From Ignatzschineria sp. RMDPL8A (GTDB lineage: Bacteria > Pseudomonadota > Gammaproteobacteria > Cardiobacteriales > Wohlfahrtiimonadaceae), in contig NZ_JAPPWA010000002.1 of the NCBI RefSeq assembly GCF_029815055.1, forward strand, positions 992,001 through 1,056,000: a stretch of 64,000 nucleotides of DNA, read 5' to 3'. Below, one piece after another: positions 27,343 to 35,789 of the stretch (positions are counted from its first letter, which is position 1; each line of letters starts with the position of its first letter). The notes beneath the pieces were generated by a model. That model was not told where the DNA came from. It did not search any database and saw only the letters and a program-made list of their open reading frames with translations. Both the position numbers and the translations under genes were made by a program.

Positions 27343-27897
27343 ATGCGTTATATCTATTTGGCCGCTTATGTCGGCTCGATCTTGATTGCGAACCTCGTAC
27401 TCGATCGATTTATTGAACTCCCCATGTTTGGTCTTTTAAGCTACGGTACGATTTTTTTCGCCTTTGTCTTTACCTTGCGCGATCACCTTCATCGCTATGG
27501 GCTTAAATTTGCACTCCTTGGGATCGCCATTGCCATTGTGGTCAATACACTCTGTTCCCTCTGGTTTGAGATTCCCCCGCGATTTTTGATCGCCTCATTT
27601 CTCTCAATTTTACTCAGTGAGCTCGCCGATACGGCAATTTTCGAACGCTTACGCGGTAGGACGTGGCCGGTGAAAGTGCTGGCAAGTAATGCGGTGAGCG
27701 TGCCCCTTGATAGTGCGCTATTCACCATGATCGCCTTTTTAGGCGTGTTTGAGTTTTCCATGATGATTGAGATTATCTTTGCCGATGTGATCGCTAAATA
27801 TCTGATCGCCACAAGCGTTATGGGGCGTGCCCTCTTTAAAGATTGGCGGAAAAAGCCGGTTAACTCCGATCCGCAAAAATTGTCGGTATCGGCTTAA
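27343..27897 (+). CDS. VUT/YhhQ-like membrane transporter (DUF165), short form
   Basis: Probable inner-membrane transporter for a queuosine precursor (preQ0/preQ1). About five to six hydrophobic spans in 184 residues, with VUT landmarks: ANLVLDRFIELPMFG, YGTIFFAFVFTLRDHLHRYG, SELADTAIFERLRGRTWPV and SNAVSVPLDSALFTMIAFLG. E. coli YhhQ is 221 residues; this matches the shorter VUT forms. The next gene, 63 bp on, encodes a QueF-like T-fold protein, which supports a deazapurine link. The transported compound is inferred from family and context only. Confidence 0.75.
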   Translation: MRYIYLAAYVGSILIANLVLDRFIELPMFGLLSYGTIFFAFVFTLRDHLHRYGLKFALLGIAIAIVVNTLCSLWFEIPPRFLIASFLSILLSELADTAIFERLRGRTWPVKVLASNAVSVPLDSALFTMIAFLGVFEFSMMIEIIFADVIAKYLIATSVMGRALFKDWRKKPVNSDPQKLSVSA

Positions 27898-27960
27898 TCA
27901 TCACGATCGATTACTCTGTGTTTCTCTCTTTTTTGTTATCTATTTTTAGGATTATATCTT

Positions 27961-28377
27961 ATGAAAGCGCCCATTATTGGCACCGTTGTGCTTCAATACC
28001 CTTCTCGATATCACGATTATCCGATTGATCTAATTCGCAATCGATTCCCAACCTTAAAGGCGGAAGAGATTCACGAGATTGATCTGCCGATCTTATGCCA
28101 CGCGAGTAAAAATCCGGGAGCGGGCTCAACCCTTTCGATACGATATTGTGCGGGGGAGACTTTTTTAGAACTCTTCGCGCTTGAAAACTATATTAAGGGA
28201 TTTATTAATCATATGGAGGTGCGGGATATTGAGTATTTAGTGCAAGTGGCCGCACTTGAAACGGCTCATGCACTGAAAGTGCCAGTGGAAGTGACGGCGA
28301 CGGTGAATTTAGCGGGGCTTAATCAACGTCAAATCGTCCGAGTTGAGGCATCGCCTGAGGCGTTATCAGCGCGCTAA
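27961..28377 (+). CDS. Divergent QueF-like T-fold protein
   Basis: QueF reduces preQ0 to preQ1 in queuosine synthesis; this 138-residue protein aligns by eye to the unimodular B. subtilis type but is altered. C46 (LPILCHASK) fits catalytic Cys55, and GETFLELFALENYIKGFINH fits the segment with E78, Y85 and FRNH. The Asp seven residues after the Cys is missing (Gly-Ala-Gly there), the NADPH motif E(S/L)K(S/A)xK becomes E-L-F-A-L-E, and the Glu97 position is Asp89. So the fold looks right and the reductase chemistry looks doubtful. It follows the VUT-type gene by 63 bp with AGGATTA before the ATG. Not identified with any named enzyme. Confidence 0.6.
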   Translation: MKAPIIGTVVLQYPSRYHDYPIDLIRNRFPTLKAEEIHEIDLPILCHASKNPGAGSTLSIRYCAGETFLELFALENYIKGFINHMEVRDIEYLVQVAALETAHALKVPVEVTATVNLAGLNQRQIVRVEASPEALSAR

Positions 28378-28393
28378 TTTTTGTGTAGGTTTG

Positions 28394-28411
28394 AAAAATT
28401 GCGCAATTTTT
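28394..28411. repeat. Perfect 18-bp palindrome upstream of rlmD
   Basis: AAAAATT-GCGC-AATTTTT reads the same on both strands. It lies 17 bp after the QueF-like stop and 65 bp before rlmD. It could be a weak terminator or an operator. Confidence 0.5.
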
Positions 28412-28475
28412 ATCTTTGAAGCATGATTATGATAATATGCTCTTCTTTAGAATTTGTTAGCAAAGAGAGAATAGC

Positions 28476-29825
28476 GTGAGTCGAAGAAGAGGACGCGGTC
28501 GTCGCAATCGTGTGCCGGCAGAGCCGATTGAATTAGTCATTCAGGACCTTGCCCACGATGGGCGAGGCGTTGCCAAGTTGGATGAAAAGGTGATCTTCGT
28601 CGATGGCGGGTTGCCCGGCGAGCGTGTGGTGTGTCAATACACAAAAACGCGTAAAGATTATGATGAAGCGCAGGTGACCGAGGTGTTAGAAGCCTCTGAA
28701 GATCGCGTGGCGCCGATTTGTGATGTATACGGCATGTGTGGCGGTTGTAGACTGCAACATTTAGATCCGAATCGTCAAATTGAATTTAAGGCGATGCAAC
28801 TTGAGAGTAATCTCGAAAGACAAGCGGGATTAACCGAATATGAGCGTTTAGCGCCTCTTCGAAGTGCGTCAGAAGGCTATCGTTATAAAGCCCGTCTTGG
28901 CGTTAAAAATGTTCCGGCGAAAGGGCGGGTGTTAGTCGGTTTTCGTGAGCGTTTAACGCCCTTTATTGTGGATATGAAACGTTGCCCCATCTTGGAAGAT
29001 AAGATCGATTCACTTATTGAACCGCTCTCTGAAATGATTGGCAAACTCACCATTGCCGGCGCGCTTCCGCAAATTGAAGTGGCGGTCGGTGAATCGGTCC
29101 ATGCGTTAAGTCTGCGGGTTTTAGAAACGCCTACGGAAGAGGATCTTGCAATTTTAAAAGCCTTTGAGGCAGAGCACGATCTCATTTTATATCTGCAGCC
29201 TGGCAATGAATCGACTACCGTGTCGCTCTCTGAGCGGGGTGAGTCGGATCAGGCGATCTCCTATTCGCTTCTCGATTCCTTAACGCTCTACTTTAAGCCG
29301 TATCACTTCACGCAGGTCAATCCTGTGATGAATGATAAGATGGTGCGTCAAGCGCTCGACCTTCTTGATCTAAAAGGCGATGAACATGTGCTCGACCTTT
29401 TCTGCGGCCTTGGGAATTTTACCTTAGCGTTAGCGACACAGGCAAAATCTGTGATCGGCGTTGAGGGCGATAAGAGTCTTACCGATTGGGCAGGGCGTAA
29501 CGCAGGCTTTAACAGCATTGATAACGTTGAGTTCCATTGTGCGGATTTAACGAAAGATCAATCATCAGAGCCGTGGATGAATCAGATGTACGATGTCTTA
29601 TTGATCGATCCGCCTCGTTCCGGTGCGCTTGAGATGATGGCTTATATTGGTCAGCTTGCGCCGAAGAAAATTTTATATGTATCGTGCCATCCGGCAACGC
29701 TTGCGCGAGATTTGGGCCTGCTCACCAAAGAGCATCCTTATAAGCTCGTTTCTGCCGGCGTGATGGATATGTTTCCGCATACCGCCCATGTGGAATCAAT
29801 GGCACTTTTAGTGAAAGATGAATAA
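28476..29825 (+). CDS. rlmD: 23S rRNA (uracil1939-C5)-methyltransferase RlmD
   Basis: SAM-dependent enzyme with a 4Fe-4S cluster that makes m5U1939. N-terminal TRAM domain (about 15-70), cluster ligands CDVYGMCGGC (82-91) plus a later Cys (KRCPILED), SAM motif VLDLFCGLGNFTL, DPPRSGA and catalytic Cys in YVSCHPATLARDL. 449 residues. Start is the GTG at 28476 with AAAGAGAGA upstream; the basic N-terminus SRRRGRGRRNR is typical of RlmD/RumA. Three bases separate it from rdgC. Confidence 0.94.
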   Translation: MSRRRGRGRRNRVPAEPIELVIQDLAHDGRGVAKLDEKVIFVDGGLPGERVVCQYTKTRKDYDEAQVTEVLEASEDRVAPICDVYGMCGGCRLQHLDPNRQIEFKAMQLESNLERQAGLTEYERLAPLRSASEGYRYKARLGVKNVPAKGRVLVGFRERLTPFIVDMKRCPILEDKIDSLIEPLSEMIGKLTIAGALPQIEVAVGESVHALSLRVLETPTEEDLAILKAFEAEHDLILYLQPGNESTTVSLSERGESDQAISYSLLDSLTLYFKPYHFTQVNPVMNDKMVRQALDLLDLKGDEHVLDLFCGLGNFTLALATQAKSVIGVEGDKSLTDWAGRNAGFNSIDNVEFHCADLTKDQSSEPWMNQMYDVLLIDPPRSGALEMMAYIGQLAPKKILYVSCHPATLARDLGLLTKEHPYKLVSAGVMDMFPHTAHVESMALLVKDE

Positions 29826-29827
29826 TT

Positions 29828-30712
29828 ATGCGTCTATTTAAAAACTTTTTAGTCTACCAATTTGAAGAACCGCTTGAGCTCACGCTGTCTGAGCTTGAAG
29901 AAGCCCTTGCCGAGCGTCCTCTTGTGGGATGTTTTGAGCAGGAGATGGAATCCTTTGGTTGGCTAACGGCCTTCAATAGCGGAAAAACCTTTGTTGAGGC
30001 CGTGGATGGCGCGTATTTTATTCGCATGGGCGTTGAGCGTAAAAAACTGCCCCGTTTAGCGATTAAAACCGCCGTTGAAAAGCGCGCGGAAGAGCGAGAG
30101 CTTAAAATCGAAACGCGCAGCCAATATAAAGAGGTGGAAGAGGTCATTATTAATGAATTGATGGCTAATGCACTTCCGGAGCGTAGCTCGCTATCGGCCT
30201 ATATCGATATCGACAAAAATTGGCTCGTGATCGATGCAACGAGCGTGAAAAAGGCATCGGAATTAACCGGGCTTTTGCGTAAAACGCTCGGCACACTGCC
30301 CGTTGTTGCGCTTGCGCCAAAAGTTGCGCTTGCGAGCGTGATGACCGAATGGGTGCAAAAAGGGATTACCAATGAGCGATTCACCCTTCTTGATGAAATT
30401 GAGATGAAAGAGCTCACTAAAGAAGAGGGCGGTACGGCGCGTTATAAAGGCATTCCGGCGATGTCAAAAGAGATTTTACAAAATCTTGAAGATGGTTGGG
30501 ATGTGACGCGTTTATCACTTTTGTTTAATGAAGCGGTGAGTTTTTCACTCGGGGAAGATTTCATTTTAAAACGCGTTAAATATTTAGAGACCTTTCATGA
30601 AGAGCTTGATGAGAGTGATGATCTCTACACCATCGCTGCCGGCAGTGCGCAATTACAAGTTTTAATGTTTCGTGAATTAATGAGTGAGCTATATCAGCTT
30701 TGCCATCCATAA
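29828..30712 (+). CDS. rdgC: Recombination-associated protein RdgC
   Basis: Ring-shaped dsDNA-binding protein that limits RecA promotion of recombination and helps replication fork restart. The 294 residues begin with FKNFLVYQFEEP, continue with GWLTAF and end with ELMSELYQLCHP, all RdgC-like, and length is close to E. coli (303). Translational start is 2 bp after the rlmD stop, so the genes are coupled. Terminator follows. Confidence 0.93.
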   Translation: MRLFKNFLVYQFEEPLELTLSELEEALAERPLVGCFEQEMESFGWLTAFNSGKTFVEAVDGAYFIRMGVERKKLPRLAIKTAVEKRAEERELKIETRSQYKEVEEVIINELMANALPERSSLSAYIDIDKNWLVIDATSVKKASELTGLLRKTLGTLPVVALAPKVALASVMTEWVQKGITNERFTLLDEIEMKELTKEEGGTARYKGIPAMSKEILQNLEDGWDVTRLSLLFNEAVSFSLGEDFILKRVKYLETFHEELDESDDLYTIAAGSAQLQVLMFRELMSELYQLCHP

Positions 30713-30743
30713 ATCACGTAAAATAACTAGATTATCCCATCTG

Positions 30744-30769
30744 AAAGCGATCTTGCATCGCTTTTTTTA
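30744..30769 (+). terminator. Intrinsic terminator after rdgC
   Basis: An 8-bp stem (30744-30751 and 30757-30764) followed by T-run. Confidence 0.8.
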
Positions 30770-30812
30770 TCCGATCAATGAACGACTTTAAGAGTAAGAG
30801 TTACAAACAACT

Positions 30813-32711
30813 ATGAGCAATAAAGAGTATACCGCCACGTCGATAGAAGTGTTATCCGGTCTCGATCCTGTGCGCAAACGCCCAGGAATGTATACCGACA
30901 CGTCGCGTCCGAATCATATTTTGCAGGAGGTGATCGACAACTCCGTCGATGAGGCGCTCGCAGGATATGCCGATGAGGTGGTGGTAACGCTCTATGAAAA
31001 TGGATTTTTAGGGGTGAAAGATAATGGGCGCGGGATGCCGGTTGATATTCACCCAGAGCACGGTGTCAGCGGGGTTGAACTGATTTTAGCAACGCTTCAC
31101 GCCGGCGGGAAATTCAATAGTGATAACTACCAGTTTTCAGGCGGACTTCACGGGGTTGGCGTTTCGGTCGTGAATGCGCTTTCCGAGGTGTTTGAGGTCT
31201 ATGTTAAACGCGATGGAAAAGAGCATAAGATCGTCTTTAACGATGGAAATAAAGCCAGTGATTTGGAAGTGATCGGCACCGTCGGGAAAAATAATCGCGG
31301 GACCGATATCCGTTTTCTCCCCGATCCCAAATATTTTGATTCCCCAAAAATTGCTAAAAAGTCGCTCTGCGATCTCCTTAAAGCTAAAGCGATTTTATGC
31401 GCAGGGCTCACCATTAAACTCATCGATGAGACCGCAAAAGAATCGGATCAACAAGAGATTGTTTGGCATTATGAATCGGGCGTTGAAGAGTATCTTTATG
31501 ATTCACTCAAAAATGTCGATCATGTGCCAAGTGAAATTATTTTCGGCGAATTTAAAGCCGACAATGAAGAGATTATTTGGGGATTGGCGTGGAATGAAGA
31601 GGGCGCGCCGGTGATGGCAGAGAGCTACGTAAACCTCATTCCTACAACGCTTGGCGGAACGCACGTTAACGGTCTTAAAGCCGGATTAACTGATGCGCTT
31701 CGTGAATTTTGCGATCAAAGAAGTCTACTGCCACGCGGGGTGAAAATTGCGCCGGACGATCTCTTTGCGCAGCTCAATTATCTATTGTCAGTCAAGATGC
31801 AAGAGCCTCAATTTGCAGGGCAAACGAAAGAGCGTCTAAGTTCGCGCGATATTGCGGGCGTGATTACCAATGCGGTGCGCGACTTTTTTGCACTTTGGCT
31901 CAATAATCATGTGGAAGAGGCAGAAGCGATCGCTGATGTGGTAATCCGAAGTGCGCAAGCCCGTCTTAAAAGTTCCAAAACCGTTTCCCGTAAACGGGTT
32001 TCACAAGGGCCAAAACTTCCGGGAAAATTGGCAGATTGCGTTAGTACCGATGTGAATCTCACCGAGCTCTTTTTAGTGGAAGGGGATTCGGCAGGCGGAT
32101 CGGCAAAGCAGGCGCGAGATCGTGACACGCAAGCAGTAATGGCGCTTCGCGGGAAAATCTTAAATACCTGGGAAGTGGCGAGCTCGGAGATTTTAGCGTC
32201 AAAAGAGATTCATGATATTTCTGTTGCCATTGGGGTTGATCCTGATACCGACGATATTTCTGGGCTTCGGTACGGTAAAATCTGTATATTGGCGGATGCG
32301 GATTCCGATGGGCTTCACATTGCGACCTTAATTTGTGCACTTTTTGTGAAACATTTCGAAAAATTAGTTGAGTCAGGTCATATTTTTGTTGCTTTACCAC
32401 CACTCTATCGCGTTGACGTGGGAAAAGAGGTCTTTTATGCGCTCGATGAGGAAGAAAAGAATCAGATAATGCATAAGAATGCAGGGTCTCGCAGTAAAGT
32501 CACGGTTACCCGATTTAAAGGGCTTGGGGAGATGAATCCCATTCAATTGCGTGAAACAACGATGAATTATAAGACTAGACGGTTAGTTCAATTGACTGTC
32601 GAAGATTTCAAAGATGTGTCCTCTGTATTTGATAAGTTGCTCGCTCGCGGAGAACGTGAAGCGCGGAAACGTTGGATCGAAGATACTCAATTTTCTCAAG
32701 TAGTTAACTAA
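30813..32711 (+). CDS. parE: DNA topoisomerase IV subunit B
   Basis: ATPase subunit of topoisomerase IV, which decatenates daughter chromosomes. GHKL ATPase motifs: EVIDNSVDEALAGYAD, DNGRGMPVDIHPEHG, and SGGLHGVGVSVVNALS. TOPRIM domain: LFLVEGDSAGGSAKQ with the catalytic Glu and DADSDGLHIATL. At 632 residues it matches ParE (630 in E. coli) and lacks the 165-residue insert of proteobacterial GyrB. parC is not adjacent. AAGAGTAAGAG upstream of ATG 30813. Confidence 0.95.
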   Translation: MSNKEYTATSIEVLSGLDPVRKRPGMYTDTSRPNHILQEVIDNSVDEALAGYADEVVVTLYENGFLGVKDNGRGMPVDIHPEHGVSGVELILATLHAGGKFNSDNYQFSGGLHGVGVSVVNALSEVFEVYVKRDGKEHKIVFNDGNKASDLEVIGTVGKNNRGTDIRFLPDPKYFDSPKIAKKSLCDLLKAKAILCAGLTIKLIDETAKESDQQEIVWHYESGVEEYLYDSLKNVDHVPSEIIFGEFKADNEEIIWGLAWNEEGAPVMAESYVNLIPTTLGGTHVNGLKAGLTDALREFCDQRSLLPRGVKIAPDDLFAQLNYLLSVKMQEPQFAGQTKERLSSRDIAGVITNAVRDFFALWLNNHVEEAEAIADVVIRSAQARLKSSKTVSRKRVSQGPKLPGKLADCVSTDVNLTELFLVEGDSAGGSAKQARDRDTQAVMALRGKILNTWEVASSEILASKEIHDISVAIGVDPDTDDISGLRYGKICILADADSDGLHIATLICALFVKHFEKLVESGHIFVALPPLYRVDVGKEVFYALDEEEKNQIMHKNAGSRSKVTVTRFKGLGEMNPIQLRETTMNYKTRRLVQLTVEDFKDVSSVFDKLLARGEREARKRWIEDTQFSQVVN

Positions 32712-32885
32712 AACTAAAGAAATGTAAATACCTTTTGAAAACTGATGATTATATTGACTTGAGTGTTTGATTTTTACCTGACTTCGATAGTATCATCACA
32801 ATGCAAGAAATAAGATAATTAGAATTAGCTATTTTAAAATTTTAAATAAAGAATTTTATCAATTTATTTTGTAAGGAAATTCACT

Positions 32886-33917
32886 GTGGCAAGACGACCT
32901 AATAAAGCTGTAGGAATCGATATCGGCACGACTTCGATCCGAATAGTCGAAGGAAACCGACGAGGAACAGACTTCTCGATCGATCGTGCGTATGAATATA
33001 TGTTTAATGAAGAAGTCATGCGAGACGGTCTTCCGGAAGAAGTGGATGTTTTAGGGATCCATCTACAACGGGCGATGAAACAGCTTGGCGGCAGTAAAGA
33101 GGTGACAATGTCTGTGCCCTCCACTGCAATTATGACCTATAACGCGGTGATCGATGAAAACCTTAAAGGCGATGAGCTATTTACTACGCTCGAAGCGAAC
33201 TTAGGGCAATATATCCCATTTTCGGCCGATGAGGTAATGATGGATTGCCAGATTATTGGCTCATCAATTGAAGAAGAGTATAAAAATGAAGTGCTCATTG
33301 TTGCAGCGGAAAAAGAGTTTGTAAACTCACGCTCGCTCTCATCAGAAATTGCAGGGCTTGAGGTTAAAATTGTGGATGCGGATATCTATGCGCTCACAAC
33401 GCTCCTCGGGCTTAAATATGATTTCTCAAATTTTATTAAACAAGATGCGATTGTCTACATCGAGTCGGGCGTTTTTCGTACTGGATTTTTCATTTTAAAA
33501 GGTGACGGAACAATCTACGCGCGTGAGATGCCGATTGGCGGTGACCGTTTAACAGAGATGATCTCAGATGAGCTTGATATCTCTATGGATGATGCGGAAA
33601 TTCAAAAACTGAATGCCGATTGGGAAAGCAATCCGATCTTAGCGAAATGCAAAGAGGCCTTTATCGAAGAGATGGTGATTCAGGTTCAATCTGCAATGCA
33701 TGCCTATGTGCCCAATAACCCACAAGTGAGTTTAAAACAGATTTTTGTAACCGGTGGTGGCGCGCTGGTACCGGGCTTTGTTGAAGCGCTTTCAGGATCC
33801 CTTGATCGCGCGGTTGAGCGAATCAATCCGAGCGATATGGTTCAATTTAATGTACCTGGCGTTCAAGCTGAGAAATTTGCCATTGCGTGCGGTTTAGCGG
33901 TAAGGAGTATGCTCTAA
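32886..33917 (+). CDS. pilM: Type IV pilus inner-membrane platform protein PilM
   Basis: Actin-like cytoplasmic protein that binds the PilN N-terminus and links the pilus motors to the alignment complex. VGIDIGTTSIRIVE (about 9-22) is the phosphate-1 motif, with IPFSADEVMMD and VTGGGALVPGFVEAL typical of PilM. 343 residues; start GTG at 32886 with TAAGGAAA upstream. First gene of pilMNOPQ, and its stop overlaps the pilN ATG by one base. Confidence 0.94.
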   Translation: MARRPNKAVGIDIGTTSIRIVEGNRRGTDFSIDRAYEYMFNEEVMRDGLPEEVDVLGIHLQRAMKQLGGSKEVTMSVPSTAIMTYNAVIDENLKGDELFTTLEANLGQYIPFSADEVMMDCQIIGSSIEEEYKNEVLIVAAEKEFVNSRSLSSEIAGLEVKIVDADIYALTTLLGLKYDFSNFIKQDAIVYIESGVFRTGFFILKGDGTIYAREMPIGGDRLTEMISDELDISMDDAEIQKLNADWESNPILAKCKEAFIEEMVIQVQSAMHAYVPNNPQVSLKQIFVTGGGALVPGFVEALSGSLDRAVERINPSDMVQFNVPGVQAEKFAIACGLAVRSML

Positions 33918-34489
33918 TGAATAATATTCGGATTAACTTATTGCCTTGGCGTGAAGCGCTTCAGTTCGAACGCGAAGACCGCTTAAAGAAAACGCTCGCA
34001 GTAGCGGTACTGTTTGGGATTTTAATTGGGATTGCGGCGTGGTATGCGGCTGGCATGTATTATGACAGCCAAACCTATCGCGTTACCACTATTGAAACTG
34101 AGATGAATAAGCCTAAATATGCGCAAGCGGCTGCCAACTTAAGACAGCGTGAGGCACTGATTAAGGATCTATCGAATAAGCTTGAGGTGTTGAATGGCCT
34201 TAATACACAACGGGCTGAGATGGTGACTATATTAGAGCAACTCGCGTCGTCAAAAGAGAGCGGTGTATCGATTCACATTCTTGACTTTAAACCTACAGAG
34301 ATCTCTTTTGTAGGGGCGGCGTTGTCTCAAGAGCGTCTAATTTCATTTACAGAGCGTCTTGAAACAGAGGTTGGACTTGCGCCAATTCCTTACTCTCAAG
34401 AGCATCGTGTGGGAAATGCAAAATTGACCCTGTTTGGGATCAAAATTCACCCCGAAGTTAAACGTAAAAAAGCAGAGTCAAAGGAGTAA
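33917..34489 (+). CDS. pilN: Type IV pilus alignment protein PilN
   Basis: Bitopic inner-membrane protein. The conserved N-terminal INLLPWREA (4-12) is the PilM-binding peptide; one transmembrane span (about 30-50) is followed by a periplasmic coiled-coil and ferredoxin-like domain. The frame is open 10 codons further upstream inside pilM, but ATG 33917 (TAATG overlap) gives the standard N-terminus and 190 residues. Confidence 0.94.
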   Translation: MNNIRINLLPWREALQFEREDRLKKTLAVAVLFGILIGIAAWYAAGMYYDSQTYRVTTIETEMNKPKYAQAAANLRQREALIKDLSNKLEVLNGLNTQRAEMVTILEQLASSKESGVSIHILDFKPTEISFVGAALSQERLISFTERLETEVGLAPIPYSQEHRVGNAKLTLFGIKIHPEVKRKKAESKE

Positions 34490-34492
34490 GCC

Positions 34493-35152
34493 GTGAATAA
34501 AGATATATTAAGCTTAAGTGGCCTTGCAAAACTGAAAGCGCCGATTCGTTATGGTGTGGTGGTTGTGGTATTTATTATCAGTGCGGTAGTTGCGGCGCTC
34601 GGATTGATCTATTCATACAGTGCTTATCCTGAAAAGTTTGAGCAATTAGCTCGTGATGAGGAGAGCAAGCTTGATGAGTTAGAACGCCGTCAACGCGCAT
34701 CTCTATTAGTTGAGCACTACGAGAGTTCGATCGAAGAGGCGGAAAAAACGCTTGATGAGATTAAATTGATGTTGCCAGAGACTGTTGAAGCATCGAACTT
34801 CATGGCGGAACTTCATCGTAACGCAACTGAAAATGATATCTATCTTACGCGCCGTACCCCGCTTGCGATGAAAAAGCATAAAAGTGGCTTTGTTGAAGAG
34901 ATTCCCGTTTTGATTGAAGGGTGTGCATCGTATCACCGCATTGGTGACTTTGTTGCGAATCTATCTAACTTACAACGGATTATTACGCTCGATGAATTTA
35001 CGATGAGCGATCCTGATCTATTAAATAATCGTCAGGTGAGTTTTGGGAATTTAGGTGTCAATATTCGTGTGTCTAATCGCGTCAACTGTGAGCAAGTAGG
35101 GGGAGGCTACCCTTTTTCAGCGACCATCTCTACTTATAAATACGTAGAGTAG
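34493..35152 (+). CDS. pilO: Type IV pilus alignment protein PilO
   Basis: Partner of PilN with the same topology: short cytoplasmic segment, one transmembrane span (about 20-42), coiled-coil with many Glu/Arg (DELERRQRASLLVEHYESS) and a periplasmic alpha/beta domain. 219 residues. The start is GTG 34493 with AGGAG 6 bp upstream, 3 bp after pilN. Confidence 0.93.
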   Translation: MNKDILSLSGLAKLKAPIRYGVVVVVFIISAVVAALGLIYSYSAYPEKFEQLARDEESKLDELERRQRASLLVEHYESSIEEAEKTLDEIKLMLPETVEASNFMAELHRNATENDIYLTRRTPLAMKKHKSGFVEEIPVLIEGCASYHRIGDFVANLSNLQRIITLDEFTMSDPDLLNNRQVSFGNLGVNIRVSNRVNCEQVGGGYPFSATISTYKYVE

Positions 35153-35170
35153 TCGAGGGTGAAAAAAGAT

Positions 35171-35761
35171 ATGAAAAAAGTATTGATAGCAGTGGCTCTA
35201 CCTGCCTTATTAACGGGATGTTTTTTTGATACAGACAAGCCCGATGTAGAGGAATTAATTAATGAGCGCTTTCAAAAAGCGTCACAACAAGTGAATCTTA
35301 CGGTCAAACGTGAGCCAATCATTCCGATGAAGATTGAAAATTTCTCAAGACCCTATGAAGGAAAGGAATATCCAGATCCTTTTGAGATTGAGGCTGAGTT
35401 AAGCGATATCTTAAATCCGAAAGGGGGGCCTGATAGCTATGGAACGCATACACTGAATGTGGATCCAGAGCGCCCAGAGGGTTATATTCCTGGCTTATTA
35501 GAACAGTACTCCTTACAAGAGCTTACTCTAATAGGAACTATTGGAACGACCGAGAATCCAAAAGTGTTGGTGAAGGTGATGGGTGAAAATCCACTGGCGA
35601 CACAAACCGTTGGACTTGGTGATTATATGGGAACCAATTTTGGACGGGTAGTGCAGATTGTTCCTGATCAATATGTGCGAATTGTAGAGAAATTTGCTTC
35701 AGATAAGACCGAAGAAGGTTGGGAAGCAAAAGAACGAATTATTAATTTAGAGATTAAGTAA
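35171..35761 (+). CDS. pilP: Type IV pilus lipoprotein PilP
   Basis: Lipoprotein that connects PilN/PilO to the PilQ secretin. Signal peptide ends in the lipobox LLTGC, then an unstructured N-terminal part and the C-terminal HR beta domain (YSLQELTLIGTIG, then NFGRVVQIVPDQYVRI). I set the start at ATG 35171 (196 residues); a GTG at 35159 adds four residues but overlaps its would-be ribosome site GAGG. 18 bp after pilO. Confidence 0.92.
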   Translation: MKKVLIAVALPALLTGCFFDTDKPDVEELINERFQKASQQVNLTVKREPIIPMKIENFSRPYEGKEYPDPFEIEAELSDILNPKGGPDSYGTHTLNVDPERPEGYIPGLLEQYSLQELTLIGTIGTTENPKVLVKVMGENPLATQTVGLGDYMGTNFGRVVQIVPDQYVRIVEKFASDKTEEGWEAKERIINLEIK

Positions 35762-35789
35762 AGGCTATTGTATTTAGGAGCTGTTGGTT

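Noticed and set aside
33887-33916. 10-codon extension of pilN inside pilM
   Set aside because: The TAATG overlap at 33917 gives the standard PilN start; the extension is pilM sequence in another frame.
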